Assembly (NCBI RefSeq): GCF_027887165.1
Contig: NC_077230.1
Span: 23,437,327 to 23,501,326 of the forward strand
Length of the DNA stretch: 64,000 bases
Origin: Monodelphis domestica
Taxonomy: Eukaryota; Chordata; Mammalia; Didelphimorphia; Didelphidae
Direction: 5' to 3'
Positions 54,540 through 64,000 of the stretch are shown one piece after another (within the stretch, counting starts at the first letter, position 1; each line of letters opens with the position of its first letter). The translations under genes and the position numbers were made by a program. The notes beneath the pieces are model-generated. The model ran no database searches. It was not told the DNA's origin and saw only the letters and a list, made by a program, of their open reading frames with translations.

Positions 54540-55173
54540 TGTGTGTATCTTGTCGTAAGGAAAGAGTTAACATTTGCAGAGAGAAGTGGCATGAGACCAG
54601 CAGGAAGATTCTGGAACTTTGAAGGGGATTAGGCTGAGACCATGACTGTTAGCTGTCTCTCAGGAGAATCTCTGGAGGTGTTAGCTGCAAATTTCCTTGG
54701 TGGCTAATCCTTTCCTGATTCCTGATTGCTGTATTTCATTGAGGCAGTTCCTGGTGAACCTGATCCATCTACAGAGACTGTGAGATCGAGTCTGGGTCTA
54801 TTTTGGATCTAAGACCTTCCCTGGCCTTAGCAAAGCCTTACACAGACCCTCTCCTTAAATCCAACAAAGGGGGGGGTGTTGAGGGTTTTAGTTAAGATCA
54901 GGGACTAGATATTTTGGGGTTAGGGAGAAGTAGAGTAGGAAGTTCCCTTAGAAGAAATCCCTGTGAAGGGATTTTTTAGATCTGGTGGGTATAGATAGAT
55001 TAACATTAGTTTAGATGATCCCAAATCACCTTTTCACCTTCCCTTGTTTATTAAATCCCAAACTATTCTGTGTCAATAGAGTAGTCTGTATTTATTAGCT
55101 CAGGGTCTGCCTCTGCCTGCCCTGGGTTTGAGTACCCTTCCCAAACCAGATTACCATCCCTGGAAACCCGACA
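54540..55173 (+). mobile_element. Endogenous retrovirus 3' end: polypurine tract and 3' LTR
   Basis: AAAGGGGGGGG at 54,866-54,876 immediately precedes TGTTGAGG, and the LTR runs to CCCGACA at 55,173 (297 bp, TG...CA, imperfect inverted termini). ATTAAA in 'gtttattaaatccc' is a candidate poly(A) signal. Upstream sequence to about 54,540 is probably internal but shows no readable viral frame. The element is incomplete and inactive. Confidence 0.6.
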
Positions 55174-55389
55174 GTTAACCCAGTTATTTCAATCTGGAGC
55201 ATTCATAGTATTTGTATAGGCATAGCTTGGAGAGACTGTGGGTGCCATGCTCCAGGATACCTCAATAAAGTGAATATTGCAATAAAGTTAGTGACATGAA
55301 TTTCTTGGTTTCCCAGTGTGTTTAAAAATTATGTGTGCACTATGCTGTGGTCTGTTATTTAAGTGTACAAGTATTATGTTTAAAAAAAC

Positions 55390-55535
55390 ATTTTGTCAGT
55401 CACGTCCAACTTTTCATGACCCTGTTTAGGGTTTTCTTGGCAAAAATACTAAAGTGGCCTGCCATTTCCTTCTCCAGCTCCTCTTACAGAGAGAACACTG
55501 AGGCAGCCCAGGATTGCACAGCTTGTAAGTGTACA
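55390..55535 (-). mobile_element. MAR1-type SINE fragment inside the Tigger relic
   Basis: 'cagtcacgtccaacttttcatgaccc', 'gggttttcttggcaaaaatact' and 'ggattgcacagct'. The tRNA-like head is missing. Confidence 0.85.
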
Positions 55536-55539
55536 CATT

Positions 55540-55736
55540 TTAATTTAAAAACACTTTATTGCTAACAAATGCTATCATCTGAGCCTTTAGCAAGTCACAA
55601 TCTTTTTTACTAGGAGAGGGTCTTGCCTTGATGCTGATGGCTGCTACATGATCAGGGTGGTGGTGACTGTGGCAGTTTCTTAAAATAAGACAACAGATGA
55701 TGTTTGCCCCATCCATTGACTCTTTCACCGGAACAC
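55540..55736 (-). pseudogene. Tigger1-like transposase remnant (both ends only)
   Basis: Tigger transposases cut and paste the element through a DDE/D domain. Here the frame is the C-terminal tail ('PDHVAAISIKARPSPSKKDCDLLKAQMI'), fused near 55,730 to what would be the N-terminus ('atgacctctaagtgttcc' on minus). DNA-binding and catalytic domains are absent. Non-functional. Confidence 0.7.
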
Positions 55737-55950
55737 TTAGAGGTCATGGCGGGTCATTAATTGACCTCATTTCAATATTGTTGTGTCTCTGGGAATAGGG
55801 AGACCCTAGGAGAGGGAGAGGGGCAGGCATGGCTGGTTGGTGGCCCAGAACAATGACAATAGTAACATCAAAGATCACTGATCACAGACCACCACAATAA
55901 ATATCAAAATAGTGAAAAAGTGTAGACTCTTTTGATGATTACCAATTACC

Positions 55951-56285
55951 TAGCCTCCAAACTGGCCTCTACCTCTTGCCAAGACTTTCTTCCTGCTGAG
56001 TTCAGCCGATTGCAATAGCAGCTGTACCTCATCAGGTTCAGTGGGGAGATTTGTCTCCTTCCTGGTTCTACAGTTTAATAGGGCAACTGTATTCTGGGAG
56101 AGGAGTGAAGCTCAGTGCCCCAAAGCTGTTGAACTCTGCTCTCTCCAGAGCCCTTTGTTGCTGAACTATTGCTCTGTACCTAAATCTTGATTTAGATCTT
56201 CTTCAGATGTCTCTAGGTCAAGCCTGTTGGACAAGAAAGGACAAATGTTCCTTCAGGATATTGCTTTTGGTTCTTTGCTTATGTT
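55951..56285. other. Unassigned stretch
   Basis: Nothing recognised. Confidence 0.4.
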
Positions 56286-56560
56286 GACTTCTGCTTCTGC
56301 CTCTTGGTACAGAGTGCTGGTTTGGAGTCAGGAAGGCTCATCTTCCTGTGTTAAAATCAGGTCTCAGATACTTAGTAGCTGGAGGACCCTGGACAAGCCA
56401 CTTCACCCTGTTGGCCTCAGTTTCCTCATCTGAAAAATGAGCTGGAGAAGGAAATGGCAAATCAATTGGCAATTATTTTTTTTTTTGCCAGGAAAACCCC
56501 AAATGGGGCCATGAAAAGTCTGTAAGGACTGAAAACAATGAAACAACAAAGTTCTGCAAA
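56286..56560 (+). mobile_element. MAR1-type SINE, near full length
   Basis: 'tttggagtcaggaaggctcatc', 'ctcatctgaaaaatgagctggagaagg', 'aaaccccaaatggggccatg' and '(aac)aatgaaacaacaaag' tail. Confidence 0.9.
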
Positions 56561-57109
56561 CTAACAAATCTTTGATCTCTGCTTTTCTGGTCATTAGAAT
56601 CCTTTGAAGTTCCTCCTATTGTTTAACCCATTAATTGAAGAAGTCACTTGGACAGATTTCAAGAGATAGTGGAACATAGAAGGACCTGATGCACTGGGGT
56701 TTGTGGGATCATAAAACGTTGAACGCTAAAGAACGACACCAAGGAAACTCATCCTACCATTTAGCCATTAACTCAAGGAATATTTATTAAGCATTAAGTA
56801 TGCTAGACACCGAGATGGGTGCTTGAGGATGGTCCAGTTCCTTAGACTGGGCTAAGTGGCCTGGGACCTTTGATATTATTTCCTTTTGGCTCTCCCTGAT
56901 CCAGCTGGTAGGTCCTGTCCACCTCCTTGTCAGCAGAATATGCTGACTCTAGACTTGAATTTATAGGGAACAATAGTCTCAGGGTCATTTGATGTGTGCC
57001 AGTGGCAAGTGTTATTGGCTCTACTATAGAATGGAGGAAATTTGCTTCTTTTCAATTATTTACTTACTTATTTTTTACTTAATTAAAATTTTAAATTAAA
57101 TTAATTCAT
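56561..57109. other. Unassigned, with an L2 trace
   Basis: 'ggaatatttattaagcattaagtatgctagacacc' (about 56,777-56,812) is an antisense L2 terminus. The rest is unassigned. Confidence 0.45.
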
Positions 57110-57380
57110 TTTTATAATGCATTTATTAAATGCCTCCTCTGTGCCAGGTATTGTGCCTAGCACTTTTACAAATGGGCTCTCATTTGATTTTGACAAAAAC
57201 CCTTAAAGGCAGATACTATTATTATCCTCATTTTATAGTTGAGGAAACTGAGGCAGATGGCAGTTAAGGGACTTACTCAGAATCAAATTACTAAGTGTCT
57301 GAGGCTGTTTTTGAACTCGAGTTTTTCTGATTCTCGATGATGTAATGATCCATATGATAGGCCACCTAACTGCCTATATA
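57110..57380 (-). mobile_element. MIR/L2-type antisense copy, long MIR
   Basis: 'catttattaaatgcctcctctgtgccaggt', 'tcctcattttatagttgaggaaactgaggc' and the decayed tRNA-like end 'caccTaactgcc'. Confidence 0.78.
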
Positions 57381-57779
57381 TAATAATAATTTTTTAAGTA
57401 TTTAGATTGCACTTAACTGTGAAATGCTTTATATGTGTTTACTCATTTTGTAGTTACCGAATAAGAAATTTAGAATTTGAAGGCACTCTTGAGATCATTT
57501 TGTCTAAATCATATTTTAATCCAATTCAACATTAACGCTCCTATACTGTATAGGGTGAGAGGGGAGGGAGGAGAGAGAATAAGCATTTATTAAACACCTG
57601 CTAGTTGTCAGGCATGGTGAATTTTAAAAATATCTCACTTGATCTCATAAAATATAGAGAGCTGGTCTTGAAGGAAGCAAACAGGTTCCTATCTAAGTAA
57701 AAACTTCTGGAGTACCCCAATCCTGAGAGATGGAGAGCTCCCTGTTTATCAGAGCAGTCCATTCTCTTTTTGTCCTATT
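57381..57779. other. Mixed short repeat relics
   Basis: 'gcatttattaaacacctgctagttgtcaggcatgg' (about 57,582) is a MIR/L2 terminus. The rest is unassigned. Confidence 0.45.
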
Positions 57780-58214
57780 CTAATTATAGTCGAACCTTGT
57801 TTATGCAACCAAAGTGTTCCAAGCCTTTTCACATGACTTGAAAATTGTGCATTAATAGTCTGACTGATTATTTAATATATATTTCTTATGTAGATATACC
57901 TGGGCACTTCACTATTTTTCTTAGGCTTAGCAGAGCCACGTGCATCACTACTCTTTTACTTTGGGGTCATTATTAATAAATAAATAACATTAATGAAACA
58001 AAGAGAAGCATTGCTCTGATGTGGATGATTTATTACAAGTGAGACTCCAGACAAAGACTAATACAAGAGCTAATGTTTGGTGCAAAATAATGTAATGACT
58101 CACTCTAAGGCTTCTCAGAGCAAGAATGAGCACGATTGGGCGAACTGATTTGGGATTTTATGCCCCTTGGGATAATGGTGTGGATTTAATGTGTTATTAA
58201 ACATTAAAACACAA
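57780..58214. other. Possible DNA-transposon terminus, otherwise unassigned
   Basis: 'tagtcgaaccttgtttatgcaacc' with 'cttgaaaattgtgcattaatag' recalls a Tigger/pogo end. No second end was found. Confidence 0.25.
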
Positions 58215-58378
58215 ACAAAAACGACCTTACCTTGGAATTGATTCTAAATATCAGTTCCAAGGCATAAGAGTGGTAAGGGCTATGCAACTGGGGTTTAATG
58301 ACTTTCCCAAAGTCACATAGCCAGGACCTCCCATCTCTAGCCAGCTCTCTAACCACTGAGTCACTTAGTTGCCCTAAA
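58215..58378 (-). mobile_element. Opossum tRNA-SINE (antisense, internal deletion)
   Basis: 'gaccttaccttggaattgatt' to 'ctgagtcacttagttgccc'. The segment between the core and 'caggacctcccatctct' is deleted. Confidence 0.85.
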
Positions 58379-60095
58379 CATTTTTATTTTATGTATTTTT
58401 TTGCCTTTTTTTTTGAGTGCTAATTATGTATATCTGAATTCATGGGTGTTAAGTTTGTATAAATATTTAGGAAGTTTCTCTTTCTCTGATTTAGCCTATC
58501 CCTTCCTCTCTGCAATGCCTGATCCTTCTCTTATTATCCTAATCAAAAGGGGAAAAGATTTTCTCCCACTTACTAGTTACTTCCCAGTCTCAGAGATTAG
58601 AGGATGTCCCTCAGTAGTAAGTCAGCAGCAGACCTGGGCTCAGCACAATCTTCTTCCAGAGTAAAAAGTCTTGATCTTGTGTTTTGGTCACTAAGTTTTG
58701 CTCCCCAAAGCCGCCATATTTGCTTGTAAAATTGCATAGAACCCAATTATAGCACCCTTAAAGGAATGCCCTAAATGCCATGAGTTTAACCATCAAAGTG
58801 ACTCTCTTCTATTTTACTGAGCACTAAAGGAATGTTCCAGCCATAACAGGCCTTTCCTTTCTTTCTTCTCAGAGGTACATACGTATAATTGAGGGTCTAC
58901 ACATTCTTGCCCATTTGAGGGTCTACCAATTGTTGCCTGTTTGAATCCTGGGCTGAAAACTCTGCTCCTGTTCTTTCTTTCCATAGAAGAAGGGAAGAAC
59001 ACGACAACACTCACTATGATAAGCACTGACATCAGTGTAAAAGCCAAGGGGTTATGAAGACCAGAGATGGGGAGAGGAGGCAAAGGGGGCCAGTTTGGCT
59101 TCCTGCTGCTGCCAGTGCCCCAAATACGCCCCCCTGCCTGGGACACTGCTGCCACAAGCAACACCCCAGGCTGCTACCATGGAAACAAAGGAAGAAACAC
59201 AAAGAAGGCTGGAAGCAGGCAACAGTGTCTGAAGATGCTTAGTAGAGCAGAAGCTGGTAAGATCAGGGTTGCTGGGATGTGACCAGCACCAGATTCTGGG
59301 GCCAGGACGAGTGTCTGGCCAGATCCTGGTTGCTGACTTTGTCAGAGGGGAGATGATGTAAGATGATGATTCCATCCTTCCTTTCCCCTTTCCATGTCCC
59401 TCTCGGGAAAGCATGTATCTGTTCCAAAGTTTATGTTTCTTGATTGTTGCTGTTCTCTATAAGCTAAGATAAAAGCTGTGGTTAACCCAGATTCGTGATT
59501 GGGCTGTATGTTTCATTTGCTCTAGGGCTGTGTGAAGGAGCTTGTGGTCAGCTACACTAGAGTGTGAAGGAAGCTCTTCTTAAAAAACCCCTCAGGCTTC
59601 CCTGGTTGGGGGCTCAAAACAAACTAGAGAGATTTTTTGGCTGATAATTAGTAGTATAATGCCTCAAAGGGTAGGAAGAGATGAAACCATGTGTATCTGG
59701 ACGGTTATGCATTCCCCTGTGCAAAGAATGAGCTAAGCAGTGGCATTTATGGGTAGGATGCTTCGTAAGGAGATTTCTCCCTCTGTCCCTCTGAGGCCAT
59801 TCGCCCTCCTCCCTTATTGTTTTATCTGTTGGCATATTCAAAGAAACTCCTCTCTCCTGCAGAGGATGGATTGAAATTGTTGAATAAGGCAAGAGTCACC
59901 CCACTGAGACACCTGAAAACAGGATCTTGGACAGAATGGTACCATCTAAACAAATATGGGGACCATCCAAGAGAGATGCAAGAGAGAGGGACATTTCCTG
60001 CTAAACCAAATAACTCTAACCATCGTTAAAGACTCCAGAATCAGATTTATTTGGGATGTTGAATGGGCACTATAAAAATAATGGAAGTGGATTGT
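58379..60095. other. Unassigned 1.7-kb stretch
   Basis: No recognised repeat. Overlapping frames of 60-120 codons on both strands at 58.8-59.4 kb show no domain and compete with one another. No exon supported. Confidence 0.35.
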
Positions 60096-60268
60096 GTGCC
60101 AGGCTTAGTGACAGGAGGTCCTGGGTTCAAATCTGATCTCAGACAGTTCCTAGCTATGTCACCCTAGGCAAGTCACTTAGCCCCACCGTTGCTTAGTTCT
60201 TATCGCTCCTTTGCCTTGGAACTAATATATACTATTGCTTCTAAGGTAGAAGGTAAGGGTTAAAAAAA
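60096..60268 (+). mobile_element. Opossum tRNA-SINE (sense), head truncated
   Basis: 'gtgccaggcttagtgacaggaggtcctgggttc', 'taggcaagtcacttagcccc' and 'ctaaggtagaaggtaagggtt' tail with poly-A. Confidence 0.9.
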
Positions 60269-60474
60269 AAGGAAACATTTCCTCATGTATCCCTCCCTGA
60301 TAATTCTCCCTTCCAACCCTTGACTGAAAGATCTGTCCCTAGAACTAAAGGCTGGGACAACATCTGCCCAAATAAGGGATAGTTTGTGTTCTATAAAAAA
60401 GCATATATGTCACCTTGCTTTTGTTGGTACCTTCACCACTTTACTGAACATTGTCTTATGAAAAGAATGCTGCC

Positions 60475-60650
60475 ACATTAGAAGATATTGTTTTAATTCC
60501 TGCCTCCTTGTGAATGTCTCTGATCCTCAGTTTCCCCATCTGTTAAATAGGTAAATAATGCTTTTTGTAACCCTGTTTTACAGAGTTGTTGCAAGAACAG
60601 CACTTAAAAAAAAAGCTGTGTAGTGTTATATGAAGGTGAGCTATTATTAA
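60475..60650 (+). mobile_element. MIR fragment (sense)
   Basis: 'ctctgatcctcagtttccccatctgttaaatag' and 'ttacagagttgttgcaagaacag'. Confidence 0.75.
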
Positions 60651-61268
60651 TTCTCCCGCCCCTTCTTGAGTGTGGTTATTTCTAGGTTTCCAGATTAGAT
60701 GGGACTTGAACTCCGTCTACCATATTCCTTGCTACAGGGGCACCAGTTTTGGTGGTTTCTACCAGCTTTCCCTCTGACTCCTTACATACACGTCCTCCTC
60801 TCAGGCTGTTCTCTCTCAAGGACAGGACATACTCTGCCAATAGCTGTGTCGGATTGCATATAACACATTTCCCATCCTGGAAATTGAAAGTATTTACTAG
60901 TAGAAACTCTATCTGTATTGCTTTAAGCTTATTTGCATGCTTTTAAATGATTTTCAGTTGGTTGGGATTGAAGACTCATCTTCCTGCCTTGCTACCCACC
61001 CACCCAGATTTTTAGCCTTATGCGCCCCTCCCCACACCCTTGTCTTTCCATGGGACACCTTCGCAAGACCAGACTTTTGGATGTGGTTTTCTTAGGTGGT
61101 GTGACACTTAAAAAATGTGACACTTCATTCTTCTACCATAATATCTGAAATCCTGCTATTGGAGCTTCACTCCTTTGGCTTAAGTTATTGTATGCTAAAA
61201 TATAAGCACTTGGAATCATTTTTATGAGAGCAGATTCTGGTAAGAGGGGAGAGTTTTAAAGCAGGGGG
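60651..61268. other. Unassigned stretch
   Basis: No recognised element. Confidence 0.4.
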
Positions 61269-61269
61269 G

Positions 61270-61470
61270 AGGCACAGAGTCCTTGTGCTTGCCTGTAATC
61301 CCTGCGACCAGGGAGGCTGAGGCTGTTGGATCACTTGACCTCAGGAGTTCTGATCTGCCATAGGCTAGGACCAATTTGGTGTGGACACCAAATCTGACGT
61401 CAATATAGTGAGACTCCAGGAGGGGATAGGGTAGGAGGGGTGGGACTAGGTGAAAGGAGAACCAGGTTGA
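61270..61470 (+). pseudogene. 7SL (SRP) RNA pseudogene
   Basis: 'tgcctgtaatccctgcgaccagggaggctgaggctg', 'ggatcacttgacctcaggagttctgatctg' and 'gacgtcaatatagtgagactcc' follow the 5' Alu domain and the start of the S domain of 7SL RNA, in order. Further on, 'ggtgaaaggagaaccaggttg' is a poor match. The 3' half is absent and the element ends in a GA/GACA tract, so it is a truncated retrocopy. Its internal Pol III promoter is probably non-functional. Confidence 0.82.
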
Positions 61471-61479
61471 CCAAGAGAA

Positions 61480-61487
61480 AGACAGAA

Positions 61488-61526
<39 letters not shown>

Positions 61527-61557
61527 GACAGACAGAGACAGACAGAGACAGAGACAC

Positions 61558-61588
<31 letters not shown>

Positions 61589-61612
61589 GAGAGAGAGAGA
61601 GTGAGAGAGCGC
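61480..61612. repeat. (GA/GACA)n microsatellite
   Basis: GAGA, GACA and GACAGA units following the 7SL pseudogene, in the place of its poly-A tail. Confidence 0.96.
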
Positions 61613-62227
61613 TTAGTGAAGGCAGTTATATTTGGAGGGGAATGAGTGTTGTTTGGCCCAGGGCTGAAGGACAGAGGGACAATGGGTACAAGACCTCAGT
61701 TGTAGCCATTTCTTTCTGGGAAAGGGGAAAGTTTCAGCCAAAGTATCAGGCATGTAGCTGAGCCTCAGGGCAAGTCATCTATCTCATCACTAACTTGTCC
61801 TAAGTGATTGAGCTGCCCAATCTTGGCATTGTCTGCACCTCAAGCCTATCAAAGGAGTTTAGTGACTTTAGCGGTCACTTTCCCTATGGAACACGATCCT
61901 GATCAAAGTGACTGGCTCCTTGGAGGAACAGGAAACTCACAGAAGTAAAAGGAAAACCAGAATACTCTGAGATGATCATCACTATATCAGCTGACTATGA
62001 TGGAATTCATTCCCCTTTGTCATTTTCATTTTTTAATGAAAAGATGATGACAATACCAAAGTCTAGTTGCTCCATATTCTTTGTCTGACAGTGATAACTG
62101 CTGGAAGGGGAAGTCAAAGGGTGCACAGGATCTGGTTTACCTACTTCTAAGTTCTTGCCTAGGGTTAGTCAAATCTATTTTTCTTTCTTCCTATCCTAGG
62201 ATTTTTTAAAAGTTTAATATTTATTCA
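61613..62227. other. Unassigned stretch
   Basis: Nothing recognised. Confidence 0.4.
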
Positions 62228-62424
62228 ATTTTAAACCCCTACCTGCTATCCTAGAATAGTTGATATTGGTTCCAAGGTAGAAGAGTGATAAGGGCTAGTT
62301 AATGGGGGTCAAGTGACTTGCCCAGGGTCACACAGCTAGGAAATGTCTGAGGCAAGATTTGAACCCAGGACCTCCTGTCACTGGACCTGGCTCTCTATCC
62401 ACTAAGCCACCCAGCTGCCCCACT
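62228..62424 (-). mobile_element. Opossum tRNA-SINE (antisense)
   Basis: 'ttaaacccctacctgctatcc' to 'aagccacccagctgcccc'. Confidence 0.93.
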
Positions 62425-62569
62425 GTCTAGGTTTTTGCCCCCACCTATAGGGTCAGGGCATCCCCTCCTTCAAGTTTTGCCATTTCTTCAGGGTGACTCC
62501 TCTGATCACAAGATTTAGAGCTGAAGGAATCTGACAAATAACTTGAATCTAACCATCTCATTTATTGAA

Positions 62570-63600
62570 ACATTTTTTAAAATTCTCTCTCTCTGATTAT
62601 AGTAGACACAATTTTTCTGATCATTTTTGGGCATTTTATGATCCATGCTCTCTTCCTTCCTACCCCCTCCACCCCCAACAAGTAATATGATATACATATC
62701 AGGCAATATATGACACAGTATAGATTTCCATGTTCATCATGTTGTGAAAGGAGACACACATCACTTACCCCAGAGAAAAATTCATGGAGGAAATACAGTG
62801 AAGGATGGCGTGCTTCAGTTTGCATTGCAAGTCCACCAGTTCCTTCTGTGGTAATAGATAGCCTTTTCTGGCCTGAGGCTCTTAGGGTTGTCTTGGATCC
62901 ATGTATTGCTGATGATAGCTAAGTTATTCACAACTGGCTATTGGACTTTATTGCTGTTACTGTGTATACTTTTCTCCTGGTTCTGCTCCCTTGCCTGTGT
63001 ATCACAAGTCTTTCTAGATTTTCTTAATGATCATCTTGTTTGTAATTTCTCAAGGCACAGCAGTGTTCTACTACAATCATATACCACAAGTTGTTTAACC
63101 ATCCCCCAAGTGATGGGCATCCCTTCACTTTCTAATTCTTTGCCACCGCCAAAAGGACCGCTCTAAATATCTTTGTAAGTCCTTCTCCCCGATCTTTGGC
63201 TTCTTTGGAGTACTGACCTAGTAGTGGTATTTCTGGGTCAAAGGTCCAATTTTATGGGCCTTTGGGTCTGGTTCCAAAATGTTCTCCAGAACCGTTGGAT
63301 CACTTTCCAGCTTCACTCATAGCTTCTTATGCCCCACTTTTCCCACCTCCCCGCCAACAGTTTTCTTTTTCTTTTTTTTAAATCATGTTAGCCAATCTGA
63401 TAGCACGAGGTGGCATCTCAGAGGGTTTTAATTTCCATTTCTCTAGTTAATAATGATTTGAAGCATTTTTTCATATGACTAAAGATAGCTTTAATTTCTT
63501 CATCTGAGAACTGCCTGTTCATATACTTTGACCATTTGTCAATTGGAGAACATTTTGTATTCTTATAAATTTGACTCAGTTCTTCATATATTTAGGAATG
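62570..63600 (-). mobile_element. L1 3' fragment (antisense), about 1 kb
   Basis: 3' UTR ('catgttgtgaaaggagacacac', 'gaaaaattcatggaggaaata') and a degraded ORF2 end up to 'gaactgcctgttcatatactttgacc'. Multiple frameshifts. Confidence 0.88.
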
Positions 63601-63621
63601 AGGCGCTTGTCAAAGATGCTT

Positions 63622-63720
63622 GCTATAAATGACCCTCTCAATTTATAGATGAGAAAACTAAGTTCCAGATAAGGGAGGTGCCCAAAGTCATATAGCAAAG
63701 TCTTCAACCCCAAATCCAGT
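63622..63720 (-). mobile_element. MIR relic (antisense)
   Basis: 'tttatagatgagaaaactaagttccagataagg' and 'gtgcccaaagtcatatagca'. Confidence 0.65.
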
Positions 63721-63732
63721 TCTCTCTGTCTC

Positions 63733-63935
63733 TCTTTTTCAATCATTACCTTCTCTCCTGAAATCATTGCTGAGTATTGGCTCCAAGGCAGAAAGAGTGG
63801 TAAGGGCTAGGCAATTGGGGCCACATGACTTGCCTATGGTCACACAGCTAGGAAGTGTCTGAGGTCAGATTTGAACCCAGGACTTCTCATTTCTAGGTCT
63901 GGCTCTCTATCCGCAGAGCTACCCAGCTGCCCTTT
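63733..63935 (-). mobile_element. Opossum tRNA-SINE (antisense), full length
   Basis: 'ttttcaatcattaccttctctcc' to 'agagctacccagctgccc', with a short CT-rich tract at its tail. Confidence 0.93.
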
Positions 63936-64000
63936 CCAGTGTTCTTCCTACTATAAAACCCAGCCTCTTAGTTGCTTTTCAGCTCTTTCACTTAGGAAGC

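Larger units (their letters stand above)
55217..55950 (-). mobile_element. Tigger1-like DNA transposon, internally deleted
   Basis: It begins TAGGCATAGCTTGGAGAGA next to a TA, as a Tigger1 terminus does. It then has 'ctcaataaagtgaatattgcaataaag', 'aaacactttattgctaac', 'tgatcagggtggtggtgac', 'acacttagaggtcatggcg' and 'aacatcaaagatcactgatcacag'. The order matches Tigger1 read in reverse, with most of the transposase missing between about 55,732 and 55,737. Its 3' end is split by a MAR1-type SINE. The far terminus is lost. Confidence 0.85.

Noticed and set aside
59052-59414. Overlapping 116-120 codon minus frames
   Set aside because: Mutually overlapping frames without motifs; no supporting structure.

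Overview
The window is nuclear DNA from a marsupial. A didelphid opossum close to Monodelphis domestica is the best guess. The evidence is more than twenty copies of a tRNA-derived SINE whose head reads GGGGCAGCTGGGTGGCTCAG and whose 3' part carries an inverted 'AATACACAGTATTG' stretch. There are also many MAR1-type SINEs with LINE-derived tails, opossum-type L1 fragments, abundant L2 and MIR relics, and very low CpG outside two short islands. The species name is inference; the repeat families are recognised from memory, not by a database search.

I find no protein-coding exon I can defend and no operon-like or bacterial feature. The longest open frames are simple-repeat translations (39.3-40.3 kb, 33.6-34.2 kb, 43.0-43.4 kb) or L1 remnants. 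The best real protein remnant is the 290-codon C-terminal piece of an L1 ORF2 at 20,630-21,502 (minus strand), with its Cys/His motif intact. Other recognisable remnants are an L1 ORF1 split by a SINE and a huge microsatellite (about 39.1-40.85 kb), an RTE-like reverse transcriptase tail (36.06-36.51 kb), and the two coding ends of a Tigger1-like transposase (55.2-55.95 kb). Two small-RNA pseudogenes are visible: U6 (13,780-13,877, minus) and 7SL (61,270-61,470, plus).

Layout. 0-1.8 kb: L2, a hAT-like MITE and unassigned DNA. 1.8-3.8 kb: CpG-rich, homeodomain-site-rich, repeat-free block, the best regulatory candidate. 4-12 kb: L2 with a solo LTR, MIR, MAR1 and SINE insertions. 12-16 kb: SINEs, U6 pseudogene, L1. 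16.06-16.84 kb: higher-order AT-rich minisatellite. 18.5-21.9 kb: nested L1, LTR, L1 and MAR1. 22-30 kb: L2, L1, MIR, nested SINEs and a two-copy unnamed repeat. 30.8-32.1 kb: an element with direct terminal repeats. 32.3-33.6 kb: repeat-free block with a CRE and a splice-donor-like site. 33.7-43.6 kb: microsatellite-rich L1, RTE and SINE zone. 44.0-44.6 kb: repeat-free, possibly conserved. 44.6-64 kb: L1, L2, LTR, Tigger, SINE and 7SL remnants.

The window is therefore intergenic or intronic DNA whose interest lies in repeat archaeology: nested insertions with readable target duplications, microsatellites growing from SINE tails, one templated local duplication, and two or three candidate regulatory blocks. 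I did not find a new multi-gene system.
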